The notes below the pieces were generated by a model that did not search any database, had not been told where the DNA came from, and worked only from the letters and a program-made list of their open reading frames with translations. From JANLVI01 sp031363915 (lineage in GTDB: Bacteria > Vulcanimicrobiota > Vulcanimicrobiia > Vulcanimicrobiales > Vulcanimicrobiaceae): 64,000 bases of DNA. A program made the position numbers and the translations under genes. Numbering within the stretch: position 1 is the stretch's first letter; the number at the start of each line of letters is the position of its first letter. Of this stretch, positions 1-8,178 are shown in pieces. The DNA is taken from positions 60,015 through 124,014 of the forward strand of contig JANLVI010000014.1 of the NCBI GenBank assembly GCA_031363915.1, read 5' to 3'.

Positions 1-165
1 CTCACCAATGAGAACAACAAGTCATTGATCCTTGCCGGAATGGATCGGCTCATGAGGACCGTCGCGATCATCCAGCGCGCCGGCGTCGAGCAACCCGGAA
101 CCTACAAACGTCGCGGGACGGTCCCGCCGCCCGATGGGAGCGTCCTTGTGAGTCGCCGCGCATGA
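1..165 (+). CDS. flgN: FlgN-like flagellar chaperone, C-terminal end only
   Basis: The window opens inside a reading frame that stays open from base 1 to a TGA at 163-165. The visible 54 residues begin LTNEN and include the stretch GMDRLMR followed by a Gly/Pro-rich tail. This hydrophobic helix with an N-E-N-N start fits the C-terminus of FlgN, the export chaperone for the hook-filament junction proteins FlgK and FlgL. The stop overlaps the flgK start (ATGA at 162-165), and flgN-flgK-flgL is a standard order. The family call rests mostly on position, because only the tail is visible. Confidence 0.55.
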   Translation, partial: LTNENNKSLILAGMDRLMRTVAIIQRAGVEQPGTYKRRGTVPPPDGSVLVSRRA

Positions 166-2519
166 GTTTCTTCGGTTTAGGCCTCGCCGGCAAATCGCTC
201 GCCGCGTTCGAATCCGCGCTCAACGTGACTGCGGACAACTTGAACAATGCCTCGACGCCGGGTGCATCGCGCCAAATCGTCAATTTTACGGAAGCCCCAC
301 CGATCGCGGGGAGCCCGTTCTATGCTGCCCACTTCGGGCCGGGAACCCTTGGCGACGGCGTGATCGTGCAATCGATTACACGCGTCCATCAGGATTCGTA
401 CGACGGTCTCTTTCGCGGTGCGTCGTCGTCATCGAATTACTACACGATTCAGCAGCAGCAACTTCAGGCGACGCAAACGACGCTCTCCGAGCCGACCGGC
501 GGCATCAACGATACGTACAGCCAGTTCCAGAACGCGATTCAGGGACTCGTCGCGCATCCGTCCGATCCGAACGCGCGTCAGAACGTCATCGGGACGGCGA
601 ACTCGTTGACATCGGCGCTGAGCAGTGCGTCGAATTCGATTCAGCAACAAGAACTTGCGGTCCAAACCCAGACGAATTCGACGATCGTTCAGCTCAACGG
701 CACGCTCGACCAAATTGCCGCCCTCAACGGACAGATCCGGGCCTCGACGGCAGTCGGCGACAATCCGAACACCTACAAAGATCAGCGCGATCACCTGATC
801 GATCAGCTCTCGCAATATCTATCGACGACCACCTCGATCCAATCGACCGGATCGGTTCTCGTCACGGTGAACGGGCAGGCGCTCGTCAACGACACGATCG
901 CGTACCACCTGGCACCGTCGGTCGTCGCGCCGAACACGAGCGGCGTGCCGAACTTAACCATCGGTTTTGCGAACGACCCGAACCCCCTCAACCCGGTCCC
1001 CATCCCGCTCGGCAGCGGGCAGCTTGCGGGCTACACGGACCTCTACAACAACAAACTCTTGTCGTATGGGAAGTCACTCGACGCCTTCGCACTCGGCCTT
1101 GCTACCGAATACGATCGGATCACGCAGTCGGCGTACGACTCGAGCGGGGTCGCCGGCGTCGCCATTTTCCAGCCGATCGTCTCGCAGCGAGCGATCTCGG
1201 CAAGCAACATAAAAGTCGGTCCGACCGATCAAGGTCAGGTGACGGCAGCACTCGCGACCACCGCAGCCAATTCGCCGACTTCAACGCTTTTCGTGCCGTT
1301 CAACTCGGCAAACAATACCGTCGATACGAACGGGGCGATCAACGGGAACGCGACCTTTGCCGTTGCACCGCCAGCGGGCGCGCTCGGTATTCAAGGCGCG
1401 CTGACGATCACCGTTAACGGCGTCCAGCAGACGTTCAAATACGACACCGGATCGGTGACGGCGGCGGGCAATCAGCCGACGCGCAACGTCGCAGAATTCC
1501 TCACGAATTTCAATAGTGCGCAGCTCGGCGTATCGGCGACGTTCGATCCCGGTTTGCAGAAGATCGTTTTCTCGCGCGATCCGACGAACGAATCGCTCGC
1601 GCAGCGCGGCCTGCCCGGCTACTCGCCTGGCCCGTCGTTTGCGGTCACCGACAGCAACAACCCGCAAGCGGGCGCGGCGGCATCGCTACTCGGCGTCTTC
1701 GGTGCGAGTGGTTCGAACCTCCAAGCGACCGCGGCAATCGCCGCCGGTACGCAGACGGTGACCGTCACCGGTGGCGTGGCCGACCTCTCGGTCGGGACGT
1801 CTTTGGTGATCGATGCAGGTACGGCGAGCGCCGAGACGGTCAAAGTCACTGCGGTCAATGCGGTCGCCGGAACGTTTACGGCGACCTTCGCAAACGCACA
1901 CGCCGGCCCGAATCCGAACGTCGCCGTACTTCAGGACAACACCAACGCCTTCGGCGCGCTGAATAACCAGGCGGCAAACGCGCTTCAATTGATCTACTCG
2001 GCCAAGGTCGGTGTGCCAGGCTACCAGACGACATCGCCGGCGGCCGTCATCGCCTCCCCGCTCTCGCAGACGATCTTGCCGGTCGGCGGGGTCGGGTTCC
2101 TGGTTCCGGGCGAATTGCTCACGGTCGATGCCGGAACGGCGAATCAAGAAAATGTCGTCATCTCCGCCGCCAATCCGACGACGGGTCAACTGACGGCTAC
2201 GTTCACGAAGGCACATGCGGCAAATTTCACCATCACCTCAGCGCAGCAGCAAACGATCGCGGCTTTCTACGGAAATCTGATCACCAACGTTGGCCTGGAT
2301 GCCGCCCGGGCGAACACGGGAGCCTCGACGCAAACGCTGCTCTCGCAAAATATCGACAAAGTCCGTCAAGGGATTGACGGGATCAATGCGGACGAGGAAA
2401 CGCAGAACCTCGTCACTTTTCAACGTGCCTATCAAGCAGCGGCGCGTGTAATTACAGCCATGGATTCACTGCTCGGCACGGTGATTCAAACCATGGGTCT
2501 GCCGACCACCGGAGGGTAG
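162..2519 (+). CDS. flgK: Flagellar hook-associated protein 1 (FlgK)
   Basis: FlgK forms the first junction ring between the hook and the filament. The 785-residue product has the conserved D0 helix at the start (SLAAFESALN...TADNLNNASTPGASRQ, residues about 12-45) and the matching C-terminal D0 helix (NLVTFQRAYQAAARVI, near residue 755). FlgK is usually about 450-650 residues, so this one is enlarged in the surface-exposed middle. Residues about 532-590 and 637-695 are two diverged copies of a beta-rich unit sharing a DAGTA..E.V core, DAGTA being at residues 551 and 656. The start overlaps the flgN stop, and flgL follows 6 bases after the stop, so the genes are surely co-transcribed. Confidence 0.95.
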   Translation: MSFFGLGLAGKSLAAFESALNVTADNLNNASTPGASRQIVNFTEAPPIAGSPFYAAHFGPGTLGDGVIVQSITRVHQDSYDGLFRGASSSSNYYTIQQQQLQATQTTLSEPTGGINDTYSQFQNAIQGLVAHPSDPNARQNVIGTANSLTSALSSASNSIQQQELAVQTQTNSTIVQLNGTLDQIAALNGQIRASTAVGDNPNTYKDQRDHLIDQLSQYLSTTTSIQSTGSVLVTVNGQALVNDTIAYHLAPSVVAPNTSGVPNLTIGFANDPNPLNPVPIPLGSGQLAGYTDLYNNKLLSYGKSLDAFALGLATEYDRITQSAYDSSGVAGVAIFQPIVSQRAISASNIKVGPTDQGQVTAALATTAANSPTSTLFVPFNSANNTVDTNGAINGNATFAVAPPAGALGIQGALTITVNGVQQTFKYDTGSVTAAGNQPTRNVAEFLTNFNSAQLGVSATFDPGLQKIVFSRDPTNESLAQRGLPGYSPGPSFAVTDSNNPQAGAAASLLGVFGASGSNLQATAAIAAGTQTVTVTGGVADLSVGTSLVIDAGTASAETVKVTAVNAVAGTFTATFANAHAGPNPNVAVLQDNTNAFGALNNQAANALQLIYSAKVGVPGYQTTSPAAVIASPLSQTILPVGGVGFLVPGELLTVDAGTANQENVVISAANPTTGQLTATFTKAHAANFTITSAQQQTIAAFYGNLITNVGLDAARANTGASTQTLLSQNIDKVRQGIDGINADEETQNLVTFQRAYQAAARVITAMDSLLGTVIQTMGLPTTGG

Positions 2520-2525
2520 TAATTC

Positions 2526-3827
2526 ATGCGCATCGCAACGTCGACCATTTATTCCGAGCAAACAGCGGCGATCCTCAACCTCTCCGCGCAGTATCAGGAT
2601 ATCGGCCAGCAGCTTTCAACGGGCAAGAGCCTCAATTTCCCTTCGGACGCTCCGACCGATATCGGCCTGGATCTTGCGACGAACGCGACCATCGGTCTTG
2701 AGAATCAGGCCGATAAGAATCTGCGCGACTCGCTCGGCGAGTTGACGACGACCGACTCGGCGCTCTCGTCGCTGACGGCGATCATCCAATCGGCACGGCA
2801 GCTTGCGATCCAAGGCGCGACCGATACGCTCACCCCGGCGCAGCGGGGCATCATCTCAAATCAGGTCGACGCTCTACTCAGTCAGGCGATCGGCGTCGCC
2901 AACACGAACTACGGCGGGAAATTCATCTTCGCCGGTACGGCCAACATCGTCGGACAGCCGGTGCAGGCGATCGGCTCGCCGACGGCGGCCGTCTCGTTCT
3001 CGGGGAATTTCGAGACCTCCGGGCAAATCGTCGTGAACGCGCATGAGTTTCCTCTCTCGACGACGCTCCGTGATGGGTTCAATTATGCCGCGCCGGATGG
3101 TTCGAAAGATGTTTTCAACGTGCTACGCGATTTGCGCGATTCGCTCAAAAACGGCACGATTATCGATCAAAGCCAAGCGCAGCTCAATATTCCGGGCACG
3201 GTGCTCAATCCCGCGGCAGTATTGAACACGTTGCCGCTCTCCACAAAGCTCACGACCGCCGCACCCGGCCCGCCGAACACGATCAGTTTTGCAATCGACG
3301 GACACGATACGACGGGCGCCGCGCAAACCGTGCCATTCACTTTCGACGTGACAGTCGACTCGATCAGCAGCATCGTTGCTGCAATCAACGCACAGACCAA
3401 CACAATCGGCGTTACCGCGGCGTTCAATACCAAGACCGAAAAGCTGGTCCTCACGGGCGGCCCGTTTCAGATCACCGACGAACCGAACACGACCGGTTCG
3501 ACCCCCTCGAATTTCACCCAGGCTTTCGCCTTGACGAACAACGCCGATCCGGTGCAAACCCTGAGCACGCAACTCGGCGATATCGACAAGGTCCTCAACG
3601 TCAATCTGACCGCTCGAGCGGCGGTCGGGACGCGGATCCAGACCCTCAGCTCCATCGCCGATCAGAATGCCGCGGCAATTGTCGATAATACAAAGATCAA
3701 GTCGCAGATCGAAGACGCGAATGTCGCCAAGCTCTCGCCCCAGTTCGTCCAGACGCAGACGGCCTTGAACGCCGCGTATGCAACGACGGTGAAGCTTGAA
3801 GGCAAGACGCTGATCGATTACCTCTGA
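2526..3827 (+). CDS. flgL: Flagellar hook-associated protein 3 (FlgL)
   Basis: FlgL is the second junction protein, placed between FlgK and flagellin. The 433-residue product starts MRIATSTIY and carries the flagellin-like N-terminal coiled-coil (QQLSTGKSLNFPSDAPTDIG, residues about 30-50) and a C-terminal helix ending in TTVKLEGKTLIDYL. The middle region, about residues 215-330, is Thr/Asn-rich and probably forms the outer domain, which makes it longer than the 300-residue enteric form. A GGAGGG at 2511-2516, inside the last codons of flgK, is its ribosome binding site. fliW follows 11 bases after the stop. Confidence 0.94.
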   Translation: MRIATSTIYSEQTAAILNLSAQYQDIGQQLSTGKSLNFPSDAPTDIGLDLATNATIGLENQADKNLRDSLGELTTTDSALSSLTAIIQSARQLAIQGATDTLTPAQRGIISNQVDALLSQAIGVANTNYGGKFIFAGTANIVGQPVQAIGSPTAAVSFSGNFETSGQIVVNAHEFPLSTTLRDGFNYAAPDGSKDVFNVLRDLRDSLKNGTIIDQSQAQLNIPGTVLNPAAVLNTLPLSTKLTTAAPGPPNTISFAIDGHDTTGAAQTVPFTFDVTVDSISSIVAAINAQTNTIGVTAAFNTKTEKLVLTGGPFQITDEPNTTGSTPSNFTQAFALTNNADPVQTLSTQLGDIDKVLNVNLTARAAVGTRIQTLSSIADQNAAAIVDNTKIKSQIEDANVAKLSPQFVQTQTALNAAYATTVKLEGKTLIDYL

Positions 3828-3838
3828 GTTACGGAAAG

Positions 3839-4342
3839 ATGATCATGCCTGAAGACCGGACCGAATCTCAGGGCGAGGTTCGCGAAATCGAACTGCCCCG
3901 CTTCGGTACGTGCTCGTACCGGAATGAAGAGGTTCTGCATTTCGCCTGGGGACTTCCGGGATTCACGCATCTGCGCCGCTTCCTGGCCCTGAGCTTGGCG
4001 GGTCAAGAACGTTTCGTCTGGCTCCAAAGTCTCGATGATACCGCGATCGCGCTACCGACGACCAACCCGTACGATATCTTCGCGGATTACGATCCAAAAT
4101 TTCCGGTCTCGGCGCTCGGGAGCCTCGGCATTGCCCGGGCGGACGACTTCGTGGTCATGTGCGTCTGCATCGTCGCGAAAGATGCAGCAGAAATGAGCTG
4201 TAATCTGCTCGCGCCCATCGTTATCAACCTGCGCGAGCGCACCGGCCGGCAGATCACCCTTGAGGGCTCGTCGTATTCGGTGAAAGTGCCGATCCCGCGC
4301 AAGCCCGTGGGCAGCCCAGCACCAAGCGAAGCGCCCGTCTAA
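3839..4342 (+). CDS. fliW: Flagellar assembly factor FliW
   Basis: FliW binds flagellin and, when released, antagonises CsrA, coupling flagellin secretion to flagellin translation (established in Bacillus and Campylobacter). The 167-residue product has the family core: an acidic N-terminus, RFGT near residue 21, FAWGLPGF around residue 35-43, and a predicted beta-barrel with the VVMCVCIVA strand. A second ATG two codons downstream (3845) is an alternative start. It lies between flgL and csrA, the usual arrangement for this regulatory pair. About 70 bases separate it from csrA, so csrA may be translated from the same mRNA with its own strong ribosome binding site. Confidence 0.93.
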   Translation: MIMPEDRTESQGEVREIELPRFGTCSYRNEEVLHFAWGLPGFTHLRRFLALSLAGQERFVWLQSLDDTAIALPTTNPYDIFADYDPKFPVSALGSLGIARADDFVVMCVCIVAKDAAEMSCNLLAPIVINLRERTGRQITLEGSSYSVKVPIPRKPVGSPAPSEAPV

Positions 4343-4413
4343 AGCGCGCTTGGCCAAGAGGCCTCCCGGGGTTCCCTCCCGTACGCAAAGCATAACTGCC
4401 AAGGAGGGCTCAC

Positions 4414-4692
4414 GTGCTCGTTCTTAGTCGAAAACTCAATCAATCGATCATGATCGGCGACGACGTTCGCATCGTGGTCGTCTCGGTCGATCGCGATACC
4501 GTTAAGCTCGGGATCGAAGCGCCGCGCGCGATTCCCGTCCACCGCTCCGAGGTGTACGAGGAAATCCAGCTCTCGAACCGCGCCGCCGCCAGCGGTCCTG
4601 CCCTTGGCGAGAACGTCGCGAAGCCTGGCATTGCCGTCTTGGGCACTCTGCAACCGGCAAAATTAATGCCTCAGAAGAAGGCCAAGCCCTAA
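4414..4692 (+). CDS. csrA: Carbon storage / translational regulator CsrA
   Basis: CsrA is a small dimeric RNA-binding protein that binds GGA motifs and blocks translation; in FliW-containing bacteria its main target is flagellin mRNA. The start is GTG at 4414, preceded by AAGGAGGG at 4401-4408. The protein begins with the canonical strand MLVLSRKLNQSIMIGDDV and contains KLGIEAPRAIPVHRSEVYEEIQ-type sequence to about residue 52, including the RNA-contacting R-A-I-P-V-H-R segment. The remaining 40 residues form a Lys/Ala-rich tail not present in the 61-residue E. coli protein. The stop codon TAA (4690-4692) is part of a sigma-28 -35 element for the next gene. Confidence 0.95.
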   Translation: MLVLSRKLNQSIMIGDDVRIVVVSVDRDTVKLGIEAPRAIPVHRSEVYEEIQLSNRAAASGPALGENVAKPGIAVLGTLQPAKLMPQKKAKP

Positions 4693-4717
4693 AGTCTGGC
4701 TGAACACATGCCGATTA
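4690..4717 (+). promoter_or_regulatory. Sigma-28 (FliA/SigD) promoter for flagellin
   Basis: TAAAGTCT at 4690-4697, a 12-base spacer, then GCCGATTA at 4710-4717. The sigma-28 consensus is TAAAGTTT, 11 bases, GCCGATAA. The match is 7 of 8 at -35 and 7 of 8 at -10, with one extra spacer base. The first three bases of the -35 are the csrA stop codon. Transcription should start near 4724, giving a leader of about 63 bases before the flagellin ATG at 4787. Confidence 0.88.
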
Positions 4718-4728
4718 TTGTAGATAGT

Positions 4729-4745
4729 GGAGACATGATGTCTCC
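4729..4745 (+). promoter_or_regulatory. Palindrome in flagellin mRNA leader
   Basis: GGAGACA / TGA / TGTCTCC is a perfect 7-bp stem with a three-base loop, about five bases from the predicted 5' end of the flagellin transcript. It carries a GGA triplet in the stem. The Shine-Dalgarno GGAGG at 4776-4780 holds a further GGA. A 5' hairpin could stabilise the mRNA. Two GGA sites in one leader are also what CsrA needs for dimer binding, as in Bacillus hag. The regulatory role is an inference; the palindrome itself is plain in the sequence. Confidence 0.55.
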
Positions 4746-4786
4746 TCAACCGCACGCGTTTATCGCTTGCATCATGGAGGAAATCA

Positions 4787-5998
4787 ATGCCTGGTATTGG
4801 CGGACTTTCAATTGCCAACAATCTGTTGGCAAACAGCGCATCGCTGAACTTGAATCGGAATCAAAACGCCCTTCAGTCAGCGGTCACGAAGCTCTCGAGC
4901 GGGCTTCGCATCAATACGGCAGCGGACGATCCGTCGGGCCTCGCGATTGCAGAGTCACTGCAGGCGCAGGTCAACGGCTTCGATCAGGCTGTCCGTAACG
5001 TTCAGGACGCAACCAACGCCGCAACCGTGGCTGAAGGCGCGCTCCAGACGACCACCGACATCCTTCAGCGCATCCGCACGCTCGCCGTTCAGGGCGCGTC
5101 GGATATCACGTCGGTTTCCGACAAGCAGAATCTGCAGGCCGAAGTCCAGCAGCTTCTTCTCGAAGTCAACCGCATCTCGCAGAACACCTCATTCAACGGC
5201 CAGCAGTTGCTCGACGGCTCGCACGCCGGCTTCCAACAGCAAGTCAACGCGAACGCGATCATCACGGCCAACTCGAACCTCGCGGCTGGTACGAACCTGA
5301 TTCAGTCGATCAGCTTCTCGTCCACCAACGCGACGTTCAAAGATGGCACGATCGAGCTTCAAGTTGCGCAGATCTCATCGACGCAGCAGGGCCTCATCGT
5401 CTCGTTCTTCTCGTCGGCGTCGGCAACCGGTCAGCAGATCTCGGTCATCACGCTCACTGCTGGTACCGCGGGTGCCATCTCGGTCGGCGGCGTCACCGTG
5501 ACGTACTCCGGCGCAGCGACGCTGGACGTCGGTGTGACCTCATTCGTTAAGTTCTCGCAGTACGTAACGGCTGCTTCGAACCCGAACGCACCGGCATTCA
5601 ACTTCCAGTCGGGCGCAAACGAAGGCGCGACCATCCAGGTCGGCTTCCAAGCAACGAACACCAGCCAACTCCGCATTGCCAATGTTAATCTCGTCGGCAA
5701 CACGGGCTTCAGTTCGCTCGCCTCGGAAGATGCTATCGGACAACTCGACAACGCGCTCCAATCGCTGCTCGGCCAGCGCGCGACGCTCGGTGCGGTTATC
5801 GTTCGTCTCCAAGAAGATCAGAACAACGACAACATCGCCTCGACCAACCTCCAGGCCTCGGAATCGAACATCCGCGACCTCAACGTTGGCCAGGAAACCA
5901 CCCAGTACACGCGTCTCCAGATCCTCGTGCAAGTCGGCACCTCGGTGCTCTCGCAGTCGAACTCGAACGCAAACTCGGTCCTTTCGCTCTTCCGTTAA
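4787..5998 (+). CDS. fliC: Flagellin
   Basis: This is the filament subunit. The 403-residue product has the conserved N-terminal D0/D1 helices (LNRNQNALQSAVTKLSSGLRINTAADDPSGLAIAE region, residues about 22-55, then RTLAVQGASD) and the C-terminal D0 helix (residues about 345-403, with ASESNIRDLNVGQE and ending LSLFR). The middle (about 150-300) is Ser/Thr/Asn-rich and exposed, so it offers many O-glycosylation sites. The ribosome binding site GGAGG is at 4776-4780. A sigma-28 promoter lies upstream and an intrinsic terminator follows 14 bases after the stop, so it is a single-gene transcript. A longer reading frame at 4708 in another frame is a shadow. Confidence 0.96.
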   Translation: MPGIGGLSIANNLLANSASLNLNRNQNALQSAVTKLSSGLRINTAADDPSGLAIAESLQAQVNGFDQAVRNVQDATNAATVAEGALQTTTDILQRIRTLAVQGASDITSVSDKQNLQAEVQQLLLEVNRISQNTSFNGQQLLDGSHAGFQQQVNANAIITANSNLAAGTNLIQSISFSSTNATFKDGTIELQVAQISSTQQGLIVSFFSSASATGQQISVITLTAGTAGAISVGGVTVTYSGAATLDVGVTSFVKFSQYVTAASNPNAPAFNFQSGANEGATIQVGFQATNTSQLRIANVNLVGNTGFSSLASEDAIGQLDNALQSLLGQRATLGAVIVRLQEDQNNDNIASTNLQASESNIRDLNVGQETTQYTRLQILVQVGTSVLSQSNSNANSVLSLFR

Positions 5999-6012
5999 AC
6001 CGGACGTTCGAT

Positions 6013-6048
6013 AAAAAAAGAAGTCCGCTTTGGCGGGCTTCTTTTTTT
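6013..6048 (+). terminator. Intrinsic terminator after flagellin
   Basis: An A-rich 5' arm and GAAGTCCGC (6020-6028), a TTTG loop (6029-6032), then GCGGGCTTC (6033-6041) followed by seven T residues. All stem pairs match apart from one T-G wobble. This is a textbook rho-independent terminator and ends the flagellin transcript. Confidence 0.93.
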
Positions 6049-6061
6049 GTGTCCGCTGGCC

Positions 6062-6089
6062 TAAGGCGGAGCGTCGTGGTATCCGAAAG
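6062..6089 (+). promoter_or_regulatory. Possible weak sigma-28-like promoter for the glycosyltransferase operon
   Basis: TAAGGCGG (6062-6069), a 12-base spacer, TCCGAAAG (6082-6089). The spacer equals that of the two good sigma-28 promoters in this window, but the -35 has one mismatch in its TAAA core and the -10 has three mismatches. Something must start transcription here, because a terminator lies just upstream. The assignment to sigma-28 is tentative. Confidence 0.3.
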
Positions 6090-6096
6090 ATAAGAT

Positions 6097-8178
6097 ATGC
6101 CCATCCATATTGCCGATCCGTATAAGTCGACATCGTTCGCGCAGCGCCAAACCGGCTTACTTTTCAACTTACCCAAACCGCCCGAGGGTCACGTCCAACT
6201 CCAGGCGGGGATCAGCTTGTGCATGATCGTCAAAAACGAGGAAACGTTCCTAGCGTCGTGTTTGGATAGCCTCAAAGACTTCGTTGATGAAATCAATATT
6301 GTCGACACGGGTTCCACCGACAGTACGCTCGAAATCGCTCGTCGGTACACGGATCGTATCGAACACCGTGAATGGCGCAACGATTTTGCTTGGGCCCGCA
6401 ATGAATCGCTCGCGATGGCGACCAAACGCTGGGTCATCATCTTAGATGCCGATGAAGAGCTTACGCTCGAATCGGGGCCGATGCTCGCGGCTCTCGGCTC
6501 CGTGCCGGCGTATCTTGAGCCGGTGTATTTGCGCATCGCCAATCTCGTCAACGACCAGTCGGGCGTGGGTACGATGTCGCATCTCTTGCCGCGCATCTTT
6601 CCGAACACGCCGCATATTCGGTACCAAGGCGTTATTCACGAAAACATCACGATGGTCGGATCGAGTGAACCCTTAGTCGGTGTCCTTTCGCCGATCGGTA
6701 TCGTTCACAAAGGTTACACGGCCGCAATCATCGCCGGACGGAACAAGGCGGAGCGCAATCTTCCCCTGCTCGCCCGCGCGATCGAGGAAAATGCTGAAGA
6801 TTCGTTCTCTTGGTTCAATTATGGCGTCTCGTCGATTGCCGCTGAAGAAATCGATCGTGGAATCGAGGCCTTCGAGAAAATGTTCGAGATTGACAATGCC
6901 ACCGGGACAGTCAAATCGTATCACGCGCTCGCGTACCTGACGCTTGCCGGTGCTTATGCGAATTTTCGCGACGATGTGGAGAAGGCAATCGAAGTCGTCG
7001 ATAAGTGCTTGGACATTTATCCGGATTACACGAACGCATTCTTCGCCAAAGGTGATATTCTCACGAGCGCCCGGCGGTTCGACGAAGCGCGCGAAGCCTT
7101 CGTTCGCTCGATCGAAACGCGCACGGCTGCAGCCCGGCACTTCATGGTCGATGACGAAATCTTTCAATGGAAGGCGCAATACAGCATTGCGATCACGTAT
7201 CTTAAGACCGACGAGCCGGATAAAGCGGCGGAGTGGTTCAAACAAGCGCTCGAAAATAAGCCTGATTCGTTTCTCATTCGGCGCCAGCTCGCGCGGGCGC
7301 TGGAGAAAGCGCAGCGTCTCTACGATGCCGACATCGCCTTTCGCGATCTCTTCGAAGACCGCGTGCCCGGCGAGGACGCCGTCGTCGTCGACTACGTCGA
7401 CTTTCTCATTCGCCGCGGCAGAAACTCGCGTGCGATCGAGGTCATCGAAGAGTCTCTTTTAACGATTCACCCGGATTTCGTTTTGCCGCTGCAACTCGGT
7501 GCTGCGATGATCGCGCATAAAACAAAGTCCGGCGACCCCTTAAAATACCTCGAATCAGCACGCTTGCAATCGCCCGCCAATTCATCGATCGTGCAGCTGC
7601 TGGAGACGATCTACAAAGAACGGAACGACACGACGGCACTGGACGCGCTGTACGCTGCAGAACTTGTCGGCTCTCCGGAAACGCCGGCGGACTTTGCGCG
7701 TCGTTCGCACCGGCTGCTAGAGCTGCATCGCTACGAAGATGCCCGTTCTGCTGCGCTGACGGGCCTGGATCTCGCGCGTCATGATGGGTTCCTCTTATAT
7801 AACGCAGCGCTCGCCGACGTCCATCTCGGCGATCGTCCGGCAGCACGCAAAAGACTCGAATTGATTACCTCCGATACGCCTGCGGTCTATCCGACGGCGC
7901 TGTTCTTACGCGCCCAACTGGGGCAAGAAGATTTTGAGGCGGCGATTACGGCTCTAGACGAACTCGAGCGCGAAGAGCCAAATAATGTCGATGGGATTTT
8001 GTTGCGTGCGGACGTTCTGGAGAAGAACGATCGCGCTGCCGATGCCGAGCGGGTGTTGCGGCGAGCTTTAAAGCCTGGCGAACAACGCATCGCAATCGCA
8101 CTTGCGACCTTCTTGATGCGCTGCGGCCGAAACGCCGAAGCCGCGGAAGTCGCCGACCTCGCCCTCTCCGGGGCGTAA
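6097..8178 (+). CDS. GT2 glycosyltransferase with TPR repeats, probable flagellin glycosyltransferase
   Basis: The 693-residue product joins a family-2 glycosyltransferase domain (residues about 38-200) to a long tetratricopeptide-repeat array (about 210-690). The GT domain opens with ISLCMIVKNEE, has INIVDTGSTDST and the metal/nucleotide-binding DAD motif at residues 117-119, as in SunS-type and other TPR-linked GT2 enzymes. In this class the TPRs bind the protein acceptor. It sits right after flagellin and its terminator and starts a three-gene run of glycosyltransferases before flaG-fliD, so flagellin or another filament protein is the likely acceptor. The sugar donor is unknown. The stop overlaps the next start by one base (TAATG). 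Confidence 0.85.
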   Translation: MPIHIADPYKSTSFAQRQTGLLFNLPKPPEGHVQLQAGISLCMIVKNEETFLASCLDSLKDFVDEINIVDTGSTDSTLEIARRYTDRIEHREWRNDFAWARNESLAMATKRWVIILDADEELTLESGPMLAALGSVPAYLEPVYLRIANLVNDQSGVGTMSHLLPRIFPNTPHIRYQGVIHENITMVGSSEPLVGVLSPIGIVHKGYTAAIIAGRNKAERNLPLLARAIEENAEDSFSWFNYGVSSIAAEEIDRGIEAFEKMFEIDNATGTVKSYHALAYLTLAGAYANFRDDVEKAIEVVDKCLDIYPDYTNAFFAKGDILTSARRFDEAREAFVRSIETRTAAARHFMVDDEIFQWKAQYSIAITYLKTDEPDKAAEWFKQALENKPDSFLIRRQLARALEKAQRLYDADIAFRDLFEDRVPGEDAVVVDYVDFLIRRGRNSRAIEVIEESLLTIHPDFVLPLQLGAAMIAHKTKSGDPLKYLESARLQSPANSSIVQLLETIYKERNDTTALDALYAAELVGSPETPADFARRSHRLLELHRYEDARSAALTGLDLARHDGFLLYNAALADVHLGDRPAARKRLELITSDTPAVYPTALFLRAQLGQEDFEAAITALDELEREEPNNVDGILLRADVLEKNDRAADAERVLRRALKPGEQRIAIALATFLMRCGRNAEAAEVADLALSGA

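Noticed and set aside
4708..4998. A 96-residue frame overlapping the flagellin start
   Set aside because: It runs in another frame through the conserved flagellin N-terminus and has no ribosome binding site. It is a shadow.
6091..6119. TAAGATAT-N13-GCCGATCC as a sigma-28 promoter
   Set aside because: The -10 is good, but it would start transcription about 30 bases inside the glycosyltransferase gene; no suitable later start codon precedes the GT2 domain, and the spacer differs from the other two promoters.
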